Shown: one piece after another, positions 1 to 8,414 of the stretch
Layout: the number at the start of each line of letters is the position of its first letter
Position numbering within the stretch: the first letter of the stretch is position 1
Source: Oscillibacter valericigenes Sjm18-20
GTDB taxonomy: Bacteria; Bacillota; Clostridia; Oscillospirales; Oscillospiraceae
Assembly: GCA_000283575.1 (NCBI GenBank)
Contig: AP012044.1
Coordinates: 3,720,001 to 3,784,000 of the forward strand
Length of the DNA stretch: 64,000 nt
Direction of reading: 5' to 3'
Notes under the pieces: generated by a model
Databases searched by the model: none
Seen by the model: the letters and a program-made list of their open reading frames with translations, nothing else
What the model was told of the DNA's origin: nothing
Position numbers and translations under genes: made by a program

Positions 1-42
1 GATTGCGTCCAGCTCCATAGAGTTAAAAATGTTATCTGCCAT
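1..42 (-). CDS. Flagellar switch protein FliN/FliY, first 14 codons only
   Basis: Only the N-terminus is inside the window; the gene runs off the left edge. It starts at an ATG that overlaps the end of fliM by 11 bases, and the visible residues begin MADNIFNSMELDAI. Assignment rests on position: in Bacillota flagellar operons the gene directly after fliM is fliY or fliN, the third C-ring protein, which binds FliM and in the FliY form also dephosphorylates CheY-P. The visible residues are too few to tell FliY from FliN, or to exclude another gene. Confidence 0.5.
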   Translation of the reverse strand, partial: MADNIFNSMELDAI

Positions 43-1051
43 CCTGTTTGACGTTCCTTCCCTCCGGCTCATAATAGGTCTTCCCTATTTTGACCGCCAT
101 GTTTTTATTGTGTACGCCCATTACGCCGTCAAACCAGCGTCTTCCTCCGATGTTGATGTAAACCGGGGAATCTTTAGGCCGCTTCAGGTCGATCACATCC
201 CCCACGTTTAAATGGTAAATATCACTGAGTTTGAGTTTTGTACGGCATATTTCGGCAACCAGATCGATCTGCGTAGTCTTCAGAGACTCAAAAATCTCCC
301 TTTCCGCCGTTTCATCCTGATTTTTATGGGCCGTGTTCAGCCGACTGATTTCACCGAAGATATTCGTCAGCACCATACCGGGAAGGCAGATGCTCATATG
401 CCCGTCGCAATTTGGGAATTTTACCGTCAGATCCATGATAACCACAATTTCGTCCAGACCGAGCGGCTGAATCATGGTGGGATTCGGCTCCACGCGGCCA
501 AATTCAAACTCCAGCTGAATATAGTTCTGCCAGCTTTCGCCCAGATTCTCCACAAAATACCGGCTCAAGCCCTCCACAATTTTCAATTCCAAGTCCGTAA
601 ACGTATACTCCGGGTCCAGATCATCGTCCACTTCTCCCTCGCCGCCCATCATTCGGTCAATCATGTTCAGCATCAGGGACTTACTGACATGCAGCAAGGC
701 GGGAGTATCCTCCCGGACATCGCCATATTTCACGTAGGCCAGCGTCAGGACATCGCCTTCAATCAGGGCGTTGGAAAATTCATAGTACCGCTGTTCCTCG
801 GCGGATTCCACGCTGATCTCGCAGCTGGTGTGCATCAGGCCGTTGATGCGGGAATTCAAGTTTCTCGAATAGTTTTCAAAAATGCTGTCCAGCATTTTTA
901 ATCGATCTTTAGTAAACTTTCGAGGGCTTCTGAAGTCGTACTTTCTGTATTTTTTCTCCTTCGACGTTTCTTCCTCGGGTTCCAGGTTCTCTCCGCTCCG
1001 CGCGGCGCTGAGCAGCGCGTCAATCTGACTTTGTGACAGTACCTCCGACAT
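32..1051 (-). CDS. fliM: Flagellar motor switch protein FliM
   Basis: FliM is the middle C-ring protein that binds phosphorylated CheY and passes the signal to FliG, setting the sense of rotation. The 339-residue product has the family's usual length. It opens with the conserved N-terminal CheY-binding peptide (LSQSQIDALLSA), continues with the CheC-like middle domain (about residues 45-235) and ends in a SpoA/FliN-like C-terminal domain (about 250-330, with LNVGDVIDLKRP). The ATG at 1051 was chosen because GGGGAG lies five bases upstream; a GTG two codons earlier sits directly on that site. It lies 52 bases after motB and overlaps the next gene. No fliL lies between motB and fliM. Confidence 0.97.
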   Translation of the reverse strand: MSEVLSQSQIDALLSAARSGENLEPEEETSKEKKYRKYDFRSPRKFTKDRLKMLDSIFENYSRNLNSRINGLMHTSCEISVESAEEQRYYEFSNALIEGDVLTLAYVKYGDVREDTPALLHVSKSLMLNMIDRMMGGEGEVDDDLDPEYTFTDLELKIVEGLSRYFVENLGESWQNYIQLEFEFGRVEPNPTMIQPLGLDEIVVIMDLTVKFPNCDGHMSICLPGMVLTNIFGEISRLNTAHKNQDETAEREIFESLKTTQIDLVAEICRTKLKLSDIYHLNVGDVIDLKRPKDSPVYINIGGRRWFDGVMGVHNKNMAVKIGKTYYEPEGRNVKQDGR

Positions 1052-1103
1052 CGGCACTCCCCTTTCTCTCTTCTCTTGCCGCTGTATGGCGCTCAGCCAT
1101 GTG

Positions 1104-1925
1104 TCATCCGACCACAGCGCCGCCCGTTCCGGTCTGGGTGGAAACCGGGGACTCCGTCCCCCGCTCCGTATAATACTGCTCGATCCCGTCGCCCAGAGTG
1201 CTGGTCACATCCCGACCGGTGACGATCATTTCCACCCGGCGGTTTTTCGCCCGACCCTCACTGGTATCGTTGTCTGCCACGGGGCGAAACTGTCCATAGC
1301 CCATGCTGATCATCCGGGCCGGGTCCAGAATATTCATCTCCTGCAAATAGACCAGCACCACGGTGGCGCGATCAGATGATAAAAAGCGATCCACGGTCGG
1401 ATTGTTGGGCTTGGTTGGATCACCCTGAGCCGTGTGCCCCAAAACTCGCAGTTCGTCGATGGCGGAGCTTGCCTTCCCAATGATCGTCCCCACGTCGTTC
1501 AGGACTTCCTTCCCGTCCGATCGCAGGACATAGCTGTCGCCGTCAAAAAACACGGCGTCATTAAAAGAGATGAAAACATACCCGTCGCCCTTGGTAACAG
1601 AGATATTTTCCGCCGCTCCCTGCTGGGCGACATAGGTCTTCAAATCGAGATACAATTGCTCGATGGACACGTCGATCTCCTCCTGCGTCTGGGGATTTCC
1701 CCCCTCCGCTCCGCCCGTCGGGTCGGCCAGCTGGCCATCGTTGCCTTTCATCTCTGTGGGTTCATGGGACGCGTCCGGATTAAAGCTCTGCACCAGCTGA
1801 ACCCACTTTTGCTGGTCTATGGTCGACATGGAGTACAGCAAAACAAAGAAGCACAGCAGCAACGTCACCATGTCGCCGTAGGTGTCCATCCAGTTTGCTC
1901 CGCCGCCGCTCTTACGCTTTTTCAT
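1104..1925 (-). CDS. motB: Flagellar stator protein MotB
   Basis: MotB is the peptidoglycan-anchored half of the proton-driven stator. The 273-residue protein has one N-terminal membrane helix (about residues 20-38, following ANWMDTYGDM) with the proton-carrying aspartate in the YGDM segment at its start. An OmpA-like peptidoglycan-binding domain fills the C-terminal half (about 115-235; VLGHTAQG, SSDRATVV and GRAKNRRVEM motifs). The acidic linker between them is the usual plug region. GGGGAGGTG precedes the ATG. It lies 30 bases after motA, as expected for a co-translated stator pair. Confidence 0.96.
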   Translation of the reverse strand: MKKRKSGGGANWMDTYGDMVTLLLCFFVLLYSMSTIDQQKWVQLVQSFNPDASHEPTEMKGNDGQLADPTGGAEGGNPQTQEEIDVSIEQLYLDLKTYVAQQGAAENISVTKGDGYVFISFNDAVFFDGDSYVLRSDGKEVLNDVGTIIGKASSAIDELRVLGHTAQGDPTKPNNPTVDRFLSSDRATVVLVYLQEMNILDPARMISMGYGQFRPVADNDTSEGRAKNRRVEMIVTGRDVTSTLGDGIEQYYTERGTESPVSTQTGTGGAVVG

Positions 1926-1955
1926 ACGCCGTTCACCTCCCCGGGTCTTTCGGAA

Positions 1956-2816
1956 TTATTTCTCCTTTTTGTTCTTGCCCTTGCTCTTTTTTTCGCCTTT
2001 GCTTCTGCCGCCGTCATCCACACCACGCTGTTTCTGGTCCACGAAAGTGAGAAGCTTTTCCCGCAGGGATTTTGGGTTTTCGCCGGACTGAATGGACATG
2101 ATGCCCTCTACAATAATCATCTTGCAGAGAACCTCCTCCTCGTCCCGCGTCCTCAGATTGGAGGCTATGGGGTTGAAAATCATATTGGCCAGCACGCAGC
2201 CGTACAGCGTCGTAATCAAAGCGGTACCCATGTCTGTGCCGATGCTGGAGGAACCGCCGTCGCCTGAGAGGTTCATGTTCTTCAGCATATTGATAAGCCC
2301 CACCAGCGTGCCCAGCATTCCAAACGACGGAGCCACGGCGGACGCCCTTTCATACATGCCCGCCACGCCGTTATGCCGGGCGGACATACACTCGATGTCA
2401 TTGTTCAGAATGCCCCGGACCTTATCGGCATCGTTGGCGTCCACGATCAGCATGATGGCCTGTTTAAAAAACGGGTCCTCCTGCGCGTTGGCCTTTTCCT
2501 CCAGAGCCAGAAGGCCGTTTTTCCGGGCCACCTGTGCCAGTTCCACCAACTGGTCGATGTAATACATGGGATCATACTTCTTGGTATTCAGCATGATTTT
2601 GAAATGCTTGGGCATTTCTTTCAGCATCTTTGGCGGGAAGCTGGCCACCACCACCGCCATCGTGCACCCGATAACGATCAGGATGCTGGACGGGTCAAAA
2701 AAGTTTCCGATCTGTGATGGCAATACAGTAAAGTGGTTGTCCACACTGGTAAACATCATGCCCAATATCATAATCGCGATGGCAACTACCGTACCAATAA
2801 TGTAGGTTAAATTCAT
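1956..2816 (-). CDS. motA: Flagellar stator protein MotA
   Basis: MotA surrounds MotB in the inner membrane and its cytoplasmic loop pushes on FliG. The 286-residue product has four hydrophobic helices: two near the N-terminus (about residues 3-22 and 43-62) and two around 165-220, with a large cytoplasmic loop between. The conserved APSFGMLGTLVGLI segment forms helix 3. The extreme C-terminus is very rich in lysine and glutamate (KGEKKSKGKNKKEK), a common but variable tail. The gene follows flbD and precedes motB, the standard clostridial order. Confidence 0.96.
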   Translation of the reverse strand: MNLTYIIGTVVAIAIMILGMMFTSVDNHFTVLPSQIGNFFDPSSILIVIGCTMAVVVASFPPKMLKEMPKHFKIMLNTKKYDPMYYIDQLVELAQVARKNGLLALEEKANAQEDPFFKQAIMLIVDANDADKVRGILNNDIECMSARHNGVAGMYERASAVAPSFGMLGTLVGLINMLKNMNLSGDGGSSSIGTDMGTALITTLYGCVLANMIFNPIASNLRTRDEEEVLCKMIIVEGIMSIQSGENPKSLREKLLTFVDQKQRGVDDGGRSKGEKKSKGKNKKEK

Positions 2817-2970
2817 CTGTCTCTCTCACCCCTGCCGGACGAAAGGCGCAAGGCCCGTCACCGTCCGATTTTTTTTAGCGCCCGCCTGATCCCCACGCGC
2901 GGCTGCCCGTGTTTTCCGCGCGCGCGGATCAAGCCGGCCCTTGGAAGCCGGAAAACGCTCTGTTTCTTTC

Positions 2971-3186
2971 TCAGCGCTGCCCGATCACTCTGACCGTACG
3001 GGCGATGTCCTGAACCTTGGCATTGTACTCCGCGATTTTTTGCACGATTTCCTCCGCCGTCTCCCGAACCAGATAGTAGCTGCGGTTCATCATTACGATC
3101 TTGGTTTCGGGGATCAGTTCGATACACTCAATCTGCAAATGGTTCACCAGAAACTTGTCGTTGTTCATCTTTGTCAAAACGATCAT
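2971..3186 (-). CDS. flbD: Flagellar FlbD family protein
   Basis: This 71-residue cytoplasmic protein belongs to the small FlbD family found between flgE and motA in Bacillota and spirochaetes. It is unrelated to the Caulobacter regulator of the same name. The start MIVLTKMNNDKFLVN and the IELIPETKIVMMNR segment are typical. The ATG at 3186 follows GGAGGAGG; a longer in-frame extension upstream has no such site. The function is not settled, although small proteins at this place affect swarming in Bacillus (SwrD, formerly YlzI, which raises motor power). Here it directly precedes the stator genes, which fits such a role. A gap of 154 bases to motA holds no recognisable gene. Confidence 0.85.
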   Translation of the reverse strand: MIVLTKMNNDKFLVNHLQIECIELIPETKIVMMNRSYYLVRETAEEIVQKIAEYNAKVQDIARTVRVIGQR

Positions 3187-3285
3187 AGGTTCCTCCTCCC
3201 AAAAGTCGGCGTCCGCCGGGCACGGGGGTTTCCCCGTGCCCGGCAACGCGCCGGAAAGATCCATGTATTCTAGTGCCGTCTCAGA

Positions 3286-4383
3286 TTACCGCTTCATATT
3301 GACCATTTCCTCCAGCATGGAGTCGGTCACGGTGATGATGCGGGTATTGGCCTGATAGCCGCGCTGAGTCGTGATCATCTCGGCGATCTCGGTGGCAAGA
3401 TCGGTACCCGAGGACTCGAGGCCGCCGGTTTGCAGCGCCGTCTTGCCGGAACTCAGGATTGCATCCCCGGTAGTGGCGTCCGCCGGCTTGTTCAAAAAGC
3501 CCGTCACGGTACCGCCAATGGAAGTCGCAGTGCAGTTTCCCGCGCCCTCGCCCGCCTGATAGTAGCCATTTTCCAGGCGGGTGACGCCGTTGGGGTTGGC
3601 CACGGTCCCCAGCGCGAGGTAGCCCACCACTATGTTGCTGTTGTCCGCATCGTTGACGGCGGTGATCTTGCCGGTGCCCTTGTCGATGGCAATACTGCTA
3701 ACGGTGATGGCGTTTCCGCTTCCGGTAGGATATATATTCTTTCCGGAGGTGCCATCCTGTGTAGGATAAAGGGCTGTTCCGGCGTCGGGATCTTTTGTCT
3801 TATCTGTAGGAGCCCCAGCCGCAATGGGGAGCCGGATGGGGACCAACTGCGTGCTGACCAGCGGACTTTCCTTCTCTGTGTCTTTAAGCGTATTCCCATC
3901 AGTATTTGCGGTATACGTCACGAAGCCATATATCACATGGCCCTGTCCGTCCACCAGATATCCCTGGGAATCAAATGTAAAATCGCCCACGCGGCTGAGA
4001 TCCAGATCCTGAGGATCCACATCATTCAATGTTGTCTTGCTGTCGCTGGTTGTGGCGGTGGCCTTGTCGCCCGTCAGGAAAAAACCGCTTCCGTCGATCA
4101 TGCAGTGCATATTATTTCCGTCAGCGCTGAAGCTGGCGGTACTCATATCCATGGCGATCGTACCGACGTTGCACCCGTAGCCGAGCTGGGAGGGGTTTAT
4201 GCCGCCGGCTGAGCTGGAGCCGTTGGAACCAGAGGTTATCGTGGTGTAAATTGACTCTTTAAAAGTGGTCTGGGATGCCTTGAAGGCTGGTGTATTTATG
4301 TTTGCAATGTTATTGCCGATGACGTTGAGTTTTTGCATATGGGCTTTCATGCCCGATATCGCTGCGTACATTGCACCTGTCAT
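3286..4383 (-). CDS. flgE: Flagellar hook protein FlgE
   Basis: FlgE builds the hook and is exported by the flagellar type III apparatus. The 365-residue protein begins with the flagellar rod/hook N-terminal domain (MYAAISGMKAHMQKLNVIGN, then NNIANINTPAFKAS). It ends with the matching C-terminal domain (GLESSGTDLATEIAEMITTQRGYQANTRI), and these two helices coil together in the core. The middle holds the FlgE D1/D2 region, including FDSQGYLVDGQGHVIYG. AAAGGAG lies upstream of the ATG. It is the only hook-type gene on the fliK-flgD side of the operon and follows its scaffold protein flgD. Confidence 0.95.
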   Translation of the reverse strand: MTGAMYAAISGMKAHMQKLNVIGNNIANINTPAFKASQTTFKESIYTTITSGSNGSSSAGGINPSQLGYGCNVGTIAMDMSTASFSADGNNMHCMIDGSGFFLTGDKATATTSDSKTTLNDVDPQDLDLSRVGDFTFDSQGYLVDGQGHVIYGFVTYTANTDGNTLKDTEKESPLVSTQLVPIRLPIAAGAPTDKTKDPDAGTALYPTQDGTSGKNIYPTGSGNAITVSSIAIDKGTGKITAVNDADNSNIVVGYLALGTVANPNGVTRLENGYYQAGEGAGNCTATSIGGTVTGFLNKPADATTGDAILSSGKTALQTGGLESSGTDLATEIAEMITTQRGYQANTRIITVTDSMLEEMVNMKR

Positions 4384-4470
4384 GGGTAAAAACTCCTTTC
4401 GGTTGGCGCCGCCGGGGAACAGTCAATCGGACTTTCCCCAGAGCATCCTTTCGGTCCTGCCCTCTGTTTA

Positions 4471-4836
4471 TTACAGGATCACGGCGCCGTCTATATTGGT
4501 GAAAATGTTCTCCTTCATCTCCTCCGGGGACATGGTGGTAATCACCCGCCCGTTGGGGACGTTGATGATGAAAGCCCGCGTGGTATCAAACGCCAGAATA
4601 TTCGTGGCGCCCTTAGCCTGGGCCTTTTCCACGGTGTCGTTCAGCTGATCCATCAGCTGGTCGTCCACCTGAATGCCGCGCTGCTCCGCCCGCTCCCGCG
4701 CGTGCTTGGAAAACGCGACGGACTGGCTCTCCTGCTGACGCTGAAGCAGCTGTGCTCCGAAAGAGGTCTGTGCCGCGTCGGCAGTTTTTCTCGCAGGGAG
4801 GCTTCCGCTTTGCGGCGAGGATATCCGGTCAATCAA
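4471..4836 (-). CDS. TIGR02530-type flagellar operon protein
   Basis: A roughly 121-residue protein of the conserved family that sits between flgD and flgE in Bacillota and spirochaete flagellar operons (TIGR02530/Flg_new). The diagnostic part is FSKHARERAEQRGI near residue 45, followed by a helix, ALA/NILAFD and an INVPNGRVITTM strand region. The biochemical role is not established; linkage implies hook assembly. The TTG at 4836 is preferred because AAAGGAGTG lies seven bases upstream. A longer frame from a TTG at 4875 has no good ribosome site. Confidence 0.8.
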   Translation of the reverse strand: MIDRISSPQSGSLPARKTADAAQTSFGAQLLQRQQESQSVAFSKHARERAEQRGIQVDDQLMDQLNDTVEKAQAKGATNILAFDTTRAFIINVPNGRVITTMSPEEMKENIFTNIDGAVIL

Positions 4837-4893
4837 TGCTCTCACTCCTTTGACCGTTCGATCGATGGAACTCAAGTGGTTTTCCCACTGCCG

Positions 4894-5373
4894 TCAGGTT
4901 TTGGTGGTGGAATCTTCCGGGTCTTGAGAAACGGGCGGGTCTTTGGAATCTTCGGCAGCGGGCAAGCGACCGATCGCCATAATGCTGCTCATGTTGTAGC
5001 TCACTCCGTCCACAAAAACCACCGGGCTTCCGTTATAGGTTCCCGTGCCTGTGACGGTGCCCACGATTTCCTGAACATTCCCTTTTGAATCGTAAGATCC
5101 CACGGTCACTTCCTTCCCTACCAGGGACGCGGAATAACTGAGGCTGACAGCGTCCGTGATGTTGGTGATGGCCTGGATCATGGACATCTGCACCATCTGG
5201 TTCAGCATATCGGTGGTGGAGGCGGCGTTTTCCGGGTCCTGATTCTGGAACTGGGCCACCATCATCTGCAGGAAGTCCTCCATATCCAGACTGGTAGAAC
5301 TGGACTTGCTCTTGGTCGCCGTGGTGCTTTGGGTCTTGGCCAGCGATGCGATATCGCCTATATAATCGCTCAT
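4894..5373 (-). CDS. flgD: Flagellar hook-capping protein FlgD
   Basis: FlgD is the scaffold that caps the growing hook and is needed for FlgE polymerisation. The 159-residue product shows the conserved N-terminal helix MEDFLQMMVAQFQNQDPENA (residues 31-50) and the following SMIQAITNI segment. It is shorter than enterobacterial FlgD and largely lacks the C-terminal FlgD Ig/tudor region, which is usual for Bacillota forms; only a small beta-rich part (VGKEVTVGSYDSKG) remains. AAAGGAGT precedes the ATG. It sits between fliK and the TIGR02530 gene. Confidence 0.93.
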   Translation of the reverse strand: MSDYIGDIASLAKTQSTTATKSKSSSTSLDMEDFLQMMVAQFQNQDPENAASTTDMLNQMVQMSMIQAITNITDAVSLSYSASLVGKEVTVGSYDSKGNVQEIVGTVTGTGTYNGSPVVFVDGVSYNMSSIMAIGRLPAAEDSKDPPVSQDPEDSTTKT

Positions 5374-5405
5374 AGAGTTACTCCTTTCTTAGAAAGTCGG
5401 ATTCG

Positions 5406-6566
5406 TCAGCTCACCTGCTCGTTCAGCGTCACCAGACCCAGTCGGAGCTGTTGGAGAAAGTCATCCCCGCTCTGCTGACGGCGGCTGTGCTGCTGGCTCT
5501 GCCCATGCTGCTGATTCTGCTGCTGGGACTGCTGTTGAAATTGCTGACTCTGCTCCTGCCGCTGGACTTCTACCCGAACCGTGTTCTGGGTACTGTTCTG
5601 AAGCAGGGCGCCCAGATTCTCCGCATGCTGGCTCAAAAGGTTCGCCGCTTTTTCCGTGGTGGTATGGAGCACCACCTGAAGTGTACCATCCTGGGTGTGG
5701 GTCAGGTCAACGGTCAGCGTCCCCAAATTCTCCGGGGACAGCTGAAGCTTCACCTGCTGCGCGCCGTCTTCCAGGGTCGTACCGATCTGCTTTGCAAGTT
5801 GGGCATCCATGTCCGGCTGCTCGGTGTCCGCCACCGGGGTCTCTCCCACCTTTACGGGGACGGTCTCCATATCGCGGAACAGGGGCTGGGCGGTTTCAAT
5901 ATCAACGTTTTCCGGCTGTGGAGTCTCGCGGTCGCCATCCTGCCCGGTCAAGCCAGTGTCGTCAGGCTGTTCGTCCATACTCCCGTTACTCTGGGTTCCG
6001 GTGGACTGCACAGTCACGGTGATTTCCGCCTGCGGAGCCTGCGTGGTCTGAGATATTCCGGTATCCTGGGCAATCTGGGAAGCCGCGGTCTTCTGTTGTC
6101 CGGAAACTACCGTTTCTCCGGTCGGCAGAGACTCCGCGCTCTGACAGGCCGCCTGGAGCACATCGTTTTGAAGCGCCGCCTGTCCATTGGACTGTTGACT
6201 GGTGAGCATCTCGACCACGGCTGTGGTCTGGGTCTGCGTTTGCTCCGGAAGAATCTCCTGCGTCTGGATCTGCACCGGCGGGACCTGGGTCATGAGCATC
6301 GTCATGGCCGCCGCCACTTCCTTCAGCGTCTCGTCTTTTGGATCCTCCGATTGCTCCGCCGTATCTGCCTTCGCATCAGTGCCAATTTTCGTCTGTTCCG
6401 GGGTCTTTTTTGTTCCATCCGCTCCGACACGGTCCTTCAGCAGCTTACCGAAGCCGGAATCGCTGTCGTTCCCGGTCTTCTGGCCGGAATCCGCCTTCAC
6501 CGTCCGCTGCGTCTGGGCCGCAGACGTGAGCTGTGCCACTTGCAGCAATTCGTTCATTGTATTCAT
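5406..6566 (-). CDS. fliK: Flagellar hook-length control protein FliK
   Basis: FliK measures hook length and triggers the FlhB substrate switch. The 386-residue protein has a long low-complexity N-terminal region rich in Thr, Gln and Glu (about 20-260), typical of the secreted ruler. The conserved C-terminal domain (about 265-325) has the key VKLQLSPENLGTLTVDL motif followed by LQVVLHT. After it comes an unusual glutamine-rich tail (about 335-360) made of repeated Q/QQ/SQ runs. The ATG at 6566 lies six bases after a perfect AAAGGAGGTG; the longer frame would start on top of that site. It is followed by flgD, its usual partner. Confidence 0.92.
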   Translation of the reverse strand: MNTMNELLQVAQLTSAAQTQRTVKADSGQKTGNDSDSGFGKLLKDRVGADGTKKTPEQTKIGTDAKADTAEQSEDPKDETLKEVAAAMTMLMTQVPPVQIQTQEILPEQTQTQTTAVVEMLTSQQSNGQAALQNDVLQAACQSAESLPTGETVVSGQQKTAASQIAQDTGISQTTQAPQAEITVTVQSTGTQSNGSMDEQPDDTGLTGQDGDRETPQPENVDIETAQPLFRDMETVPVKVGETPVADTEQPDMDAQLAKQIGTTLEDGAQQVKLQLSPENLGTLTVDLTHTQDGTLQVVLHTTTEKAANLLSQHAENLGALLQNSTQNTVRVEVQRQEQSQQFQQQSQQQNQQHGQSQQHSRRQQSGDDFLQQLRLGLVTLNEQVS

Positions 6567-6608
6567 CTTTTCACCTCCTTTCAAATGAAATGGGGTTGCG
6601 ATTTATGA

Positions 6609-7064
6609 TTACAGGAATGCGTTCCGGGCGTTTCCTCGACCGGCGCACACCAGATCATCAATGAACTTTTCCTCGCTCTTCTCCAAATCCTTCGTGTAAG
6701 CGTGAAACTTTTTCTCCCGCAGCTTTTCCACAGATGAGGCGTCCTGCTTCGCGCTCACCAACTCCCGGCGCTTGGCCTCCATTTGTCTTTGGATCTTTTT
6801 AAGCTTTGTGGTCTCCTTGGCGATCACCGTTTCCTGAACCTCCAGCGCGGTCTCAAAGCCCCGGACCTCCGCAATCCACATACCCTCGGCCTTCTTTTCC
6901 CGGTACTCCTGATTGATCTCGGAATACCGCTGCCGGGCTGCGGCCAGAATCTCTTCCTGCCGGTGTACCTCCGCTGTAAAGGTCCCCAACTCCACCTGAA
7001 GGGAATCCTGTACCTGACGGCGGTAATCCAGTACGGTATCCAGCGGAAACTGAAACTTTTTCAC
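6609..7064 (-). CDS. fliJ: Flagellar export chaperone FliJ
   Basis: FliJ is the small coiled-coil stalk protein of the flagellar ATPase complex; it links the FliI ring to FlhA and escorts export substrates. The 151-residue product begins KKFQFPLDTVLDYRR, the family signature. The rest is almost entirely charged alpha-helical heptads (about 20-140), as expected for an antiparallel coiled coil. Translation starts at GTG, with AAAGGGGGT eight bases upstream. It lies 33 bases after fliI. Confidence 0.93.
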   Translation of the reverse strand: MKKFQFPLDTVLDYRRQVQDSLQVELGTFTAEVHRQEEILAAARQRYSEINQEYREKKAEGMWIAEVRGFETALEVQETVIAKETTKLKKIQRQMEAKRRELVSAKQDASSVEKLREKKFHAYTKDLEKSEEKFIDDLVCAGRGNARNAFL

Positions 7065-7097
7065 GATGCGGGACCCCCTTTCCGGCGCTCAGCCGTC

Positions 7098-8399
7098 TTA
7101 CTGAAGAATCTGCTCCATTTGCCGTGCCGTATCCTCATAGGAAAATGACTCGTCCACACCCTGCTTGAGAAAATCGTCAATGGCGTCGATCTTGCTCAGC
7201 GCGTAGTCAAGCTTTGGATTTGTACCCGCCTTGTACGCGCCGATAGACACCAGATCTGAGCTTTTTTCATATACGCTCATAATGTCGCGGATTCGGCCCG
7301 CCGCGCGGCGGCTCTCCATCGGGACAATGTCCGTCATCAGACGCGAAATACTGGCCCCCACGTCGATGGCTGGGTAGTGATTCGCGGCGGCCAGCCGCCG
7401 GGAGAGAACGATATGCCCGTCCAGAATGCCGCGGACGGTATCGGAGATCGGCTCGTTGGTGTCGTCGCCCTCTACCAGAACGGTGTAGACCCCGGTGATG
7501 GACCCCTTTTCAAAATTGCCGCTGCGCTCCAGAAGCTTGGGTAACTCCGCGTAGATGGAGGGCGTGTACCCCCTCGCCACGGGAGGCTCCCCCACCGCAA
7601 GGCCAATTTCCCGCTGGGCCATGGCGAACCGGGTCAGGGAATCCATCATCAGAAGTACGTCGTACCCCTGGTCCCGAAAGTATTCCGCGACACCGGTGGC
7701 CACGGAAGGGCACTTTTTGCGAAGCATCGCGGGCTGGTCGGAGGTGGCCACCACCAGAACGGAGCGGGCCATGCCCTCCTCACCCAGGTCCTTGCGGACA
7801 AAGTCCAAAACCTCTCGTCCGCGCTCGCCCACCAGGGCGATAACATTAATATCGGCCTTCACGTTTTTGGCGATCATGCCCATCAGCGTACTTTTCCCCA
7901 CGCCGGAACCGGCAAAGATACCGATACGCTGGCCCTTTCCGATAGTCAGAAGACCATCAATGGCCTTGATGCCGAACTCCATCCGCTCCGTGATAGGAGG
8001 GCGGGAGAGGGGATTGATGTATTTTCCCTCCACGCAGTGGGCACAGCCGTTTTCAAAGGGAGGGCCTCCGTCGATGGGATGACCCAGGGCGTTGATTATG
8101 CGCCCCCGGAGAAACGTCCCCATGGGGAGGGTAAGCTGTTTTCCCGTGTTGCGGACGAAATTGCCCGCCGAGATGCCGCTCATGTCGGAGTACGGCATCA
8201 GGAGGATGCGGTCGTTCTTAAAGCCGACCACCTCCGCCGTCACCTGATCTCCGGTGTCACCGTTATAAATCCGGCAGATATCACCTACGGCCGCGTTTCC
8301 GCCGGAGGCCTCAATGGACATGCCGACTATGTTTTCGATCCTTCCCGTCAAACTGAAGGTGTCGGCGTTCTGGATCTGCTGGATCATTTGTCCAAACAC
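7098..8399 (-). CDS. fliI: Flagellum-specific ATPase FliI
   Basis: FliI is the hexameric ATPase of the flagellar type III secretion system, homologous to the F1 beta subunit. The 433-residue protein has an N-terminal beta-barrel (about 15-80) and a RecA-like core with Walker A GIFAGSGVGKSTLMG (about 164-178). Walker B is in VLLMMDSLTRFAMAQREI, and the ALVGERGREV and GYTPSIYAELPKLLERSG segments are typical of FliI/YscN ATPases. It begins at a GTG seven bases after AAAGGAG. Placed between fliH, its inhibitor and linker, and fliJ. Confidence 0.98.
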   Translation of the reverse strand: MFGQMIQQIQNADTFSLTGRIENIVGMSIEASGGNAAVGDICRIYNGDTGDQVTAEVVGFKNDRILLMPYSDMSGISAGNFVRNTGKQLTLPMGTFLRGRIINALGHPIDGGPPFENGCAHCVEGKYINPLSRPPITERMEFGIKAIDGLLTIGKGQRIGIFAGSGVGKSTLMGMIAKNVKADINVIALVGERGREVLDFVRKDLGEEGMARSVLVVATSDQPAMLRKKCPSVATGVAEYFRDQGYDVLLMMDSLTRFAMAQREIGLAVGEPPVARGYTPSIYAELPKLLERSGNFEKGSITGVYTVLVEGDDTNEPISDTVRGILDGHIVLSRRLAAANHYPAIDVGASISRLMTDIVPMESRRAAGRIRDIMSVYEKSSDLVSIGAYKAGTNPKLDYALSKIDAIDDFLKQGVDESFSYEDTARQMEQILQ

Positions 8400-8414
8400 G
8401 GGTCTGCTCCTTTT

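Noticed and set aside
5451..6608. A 385-codon plus-strand Leu/Arg-rich open frame opposite fliK
   Set aside because: Its repeats are the mirror of the Gln-rich tail of fliK; the sense gene has family motifs and a perfect ribosome site.
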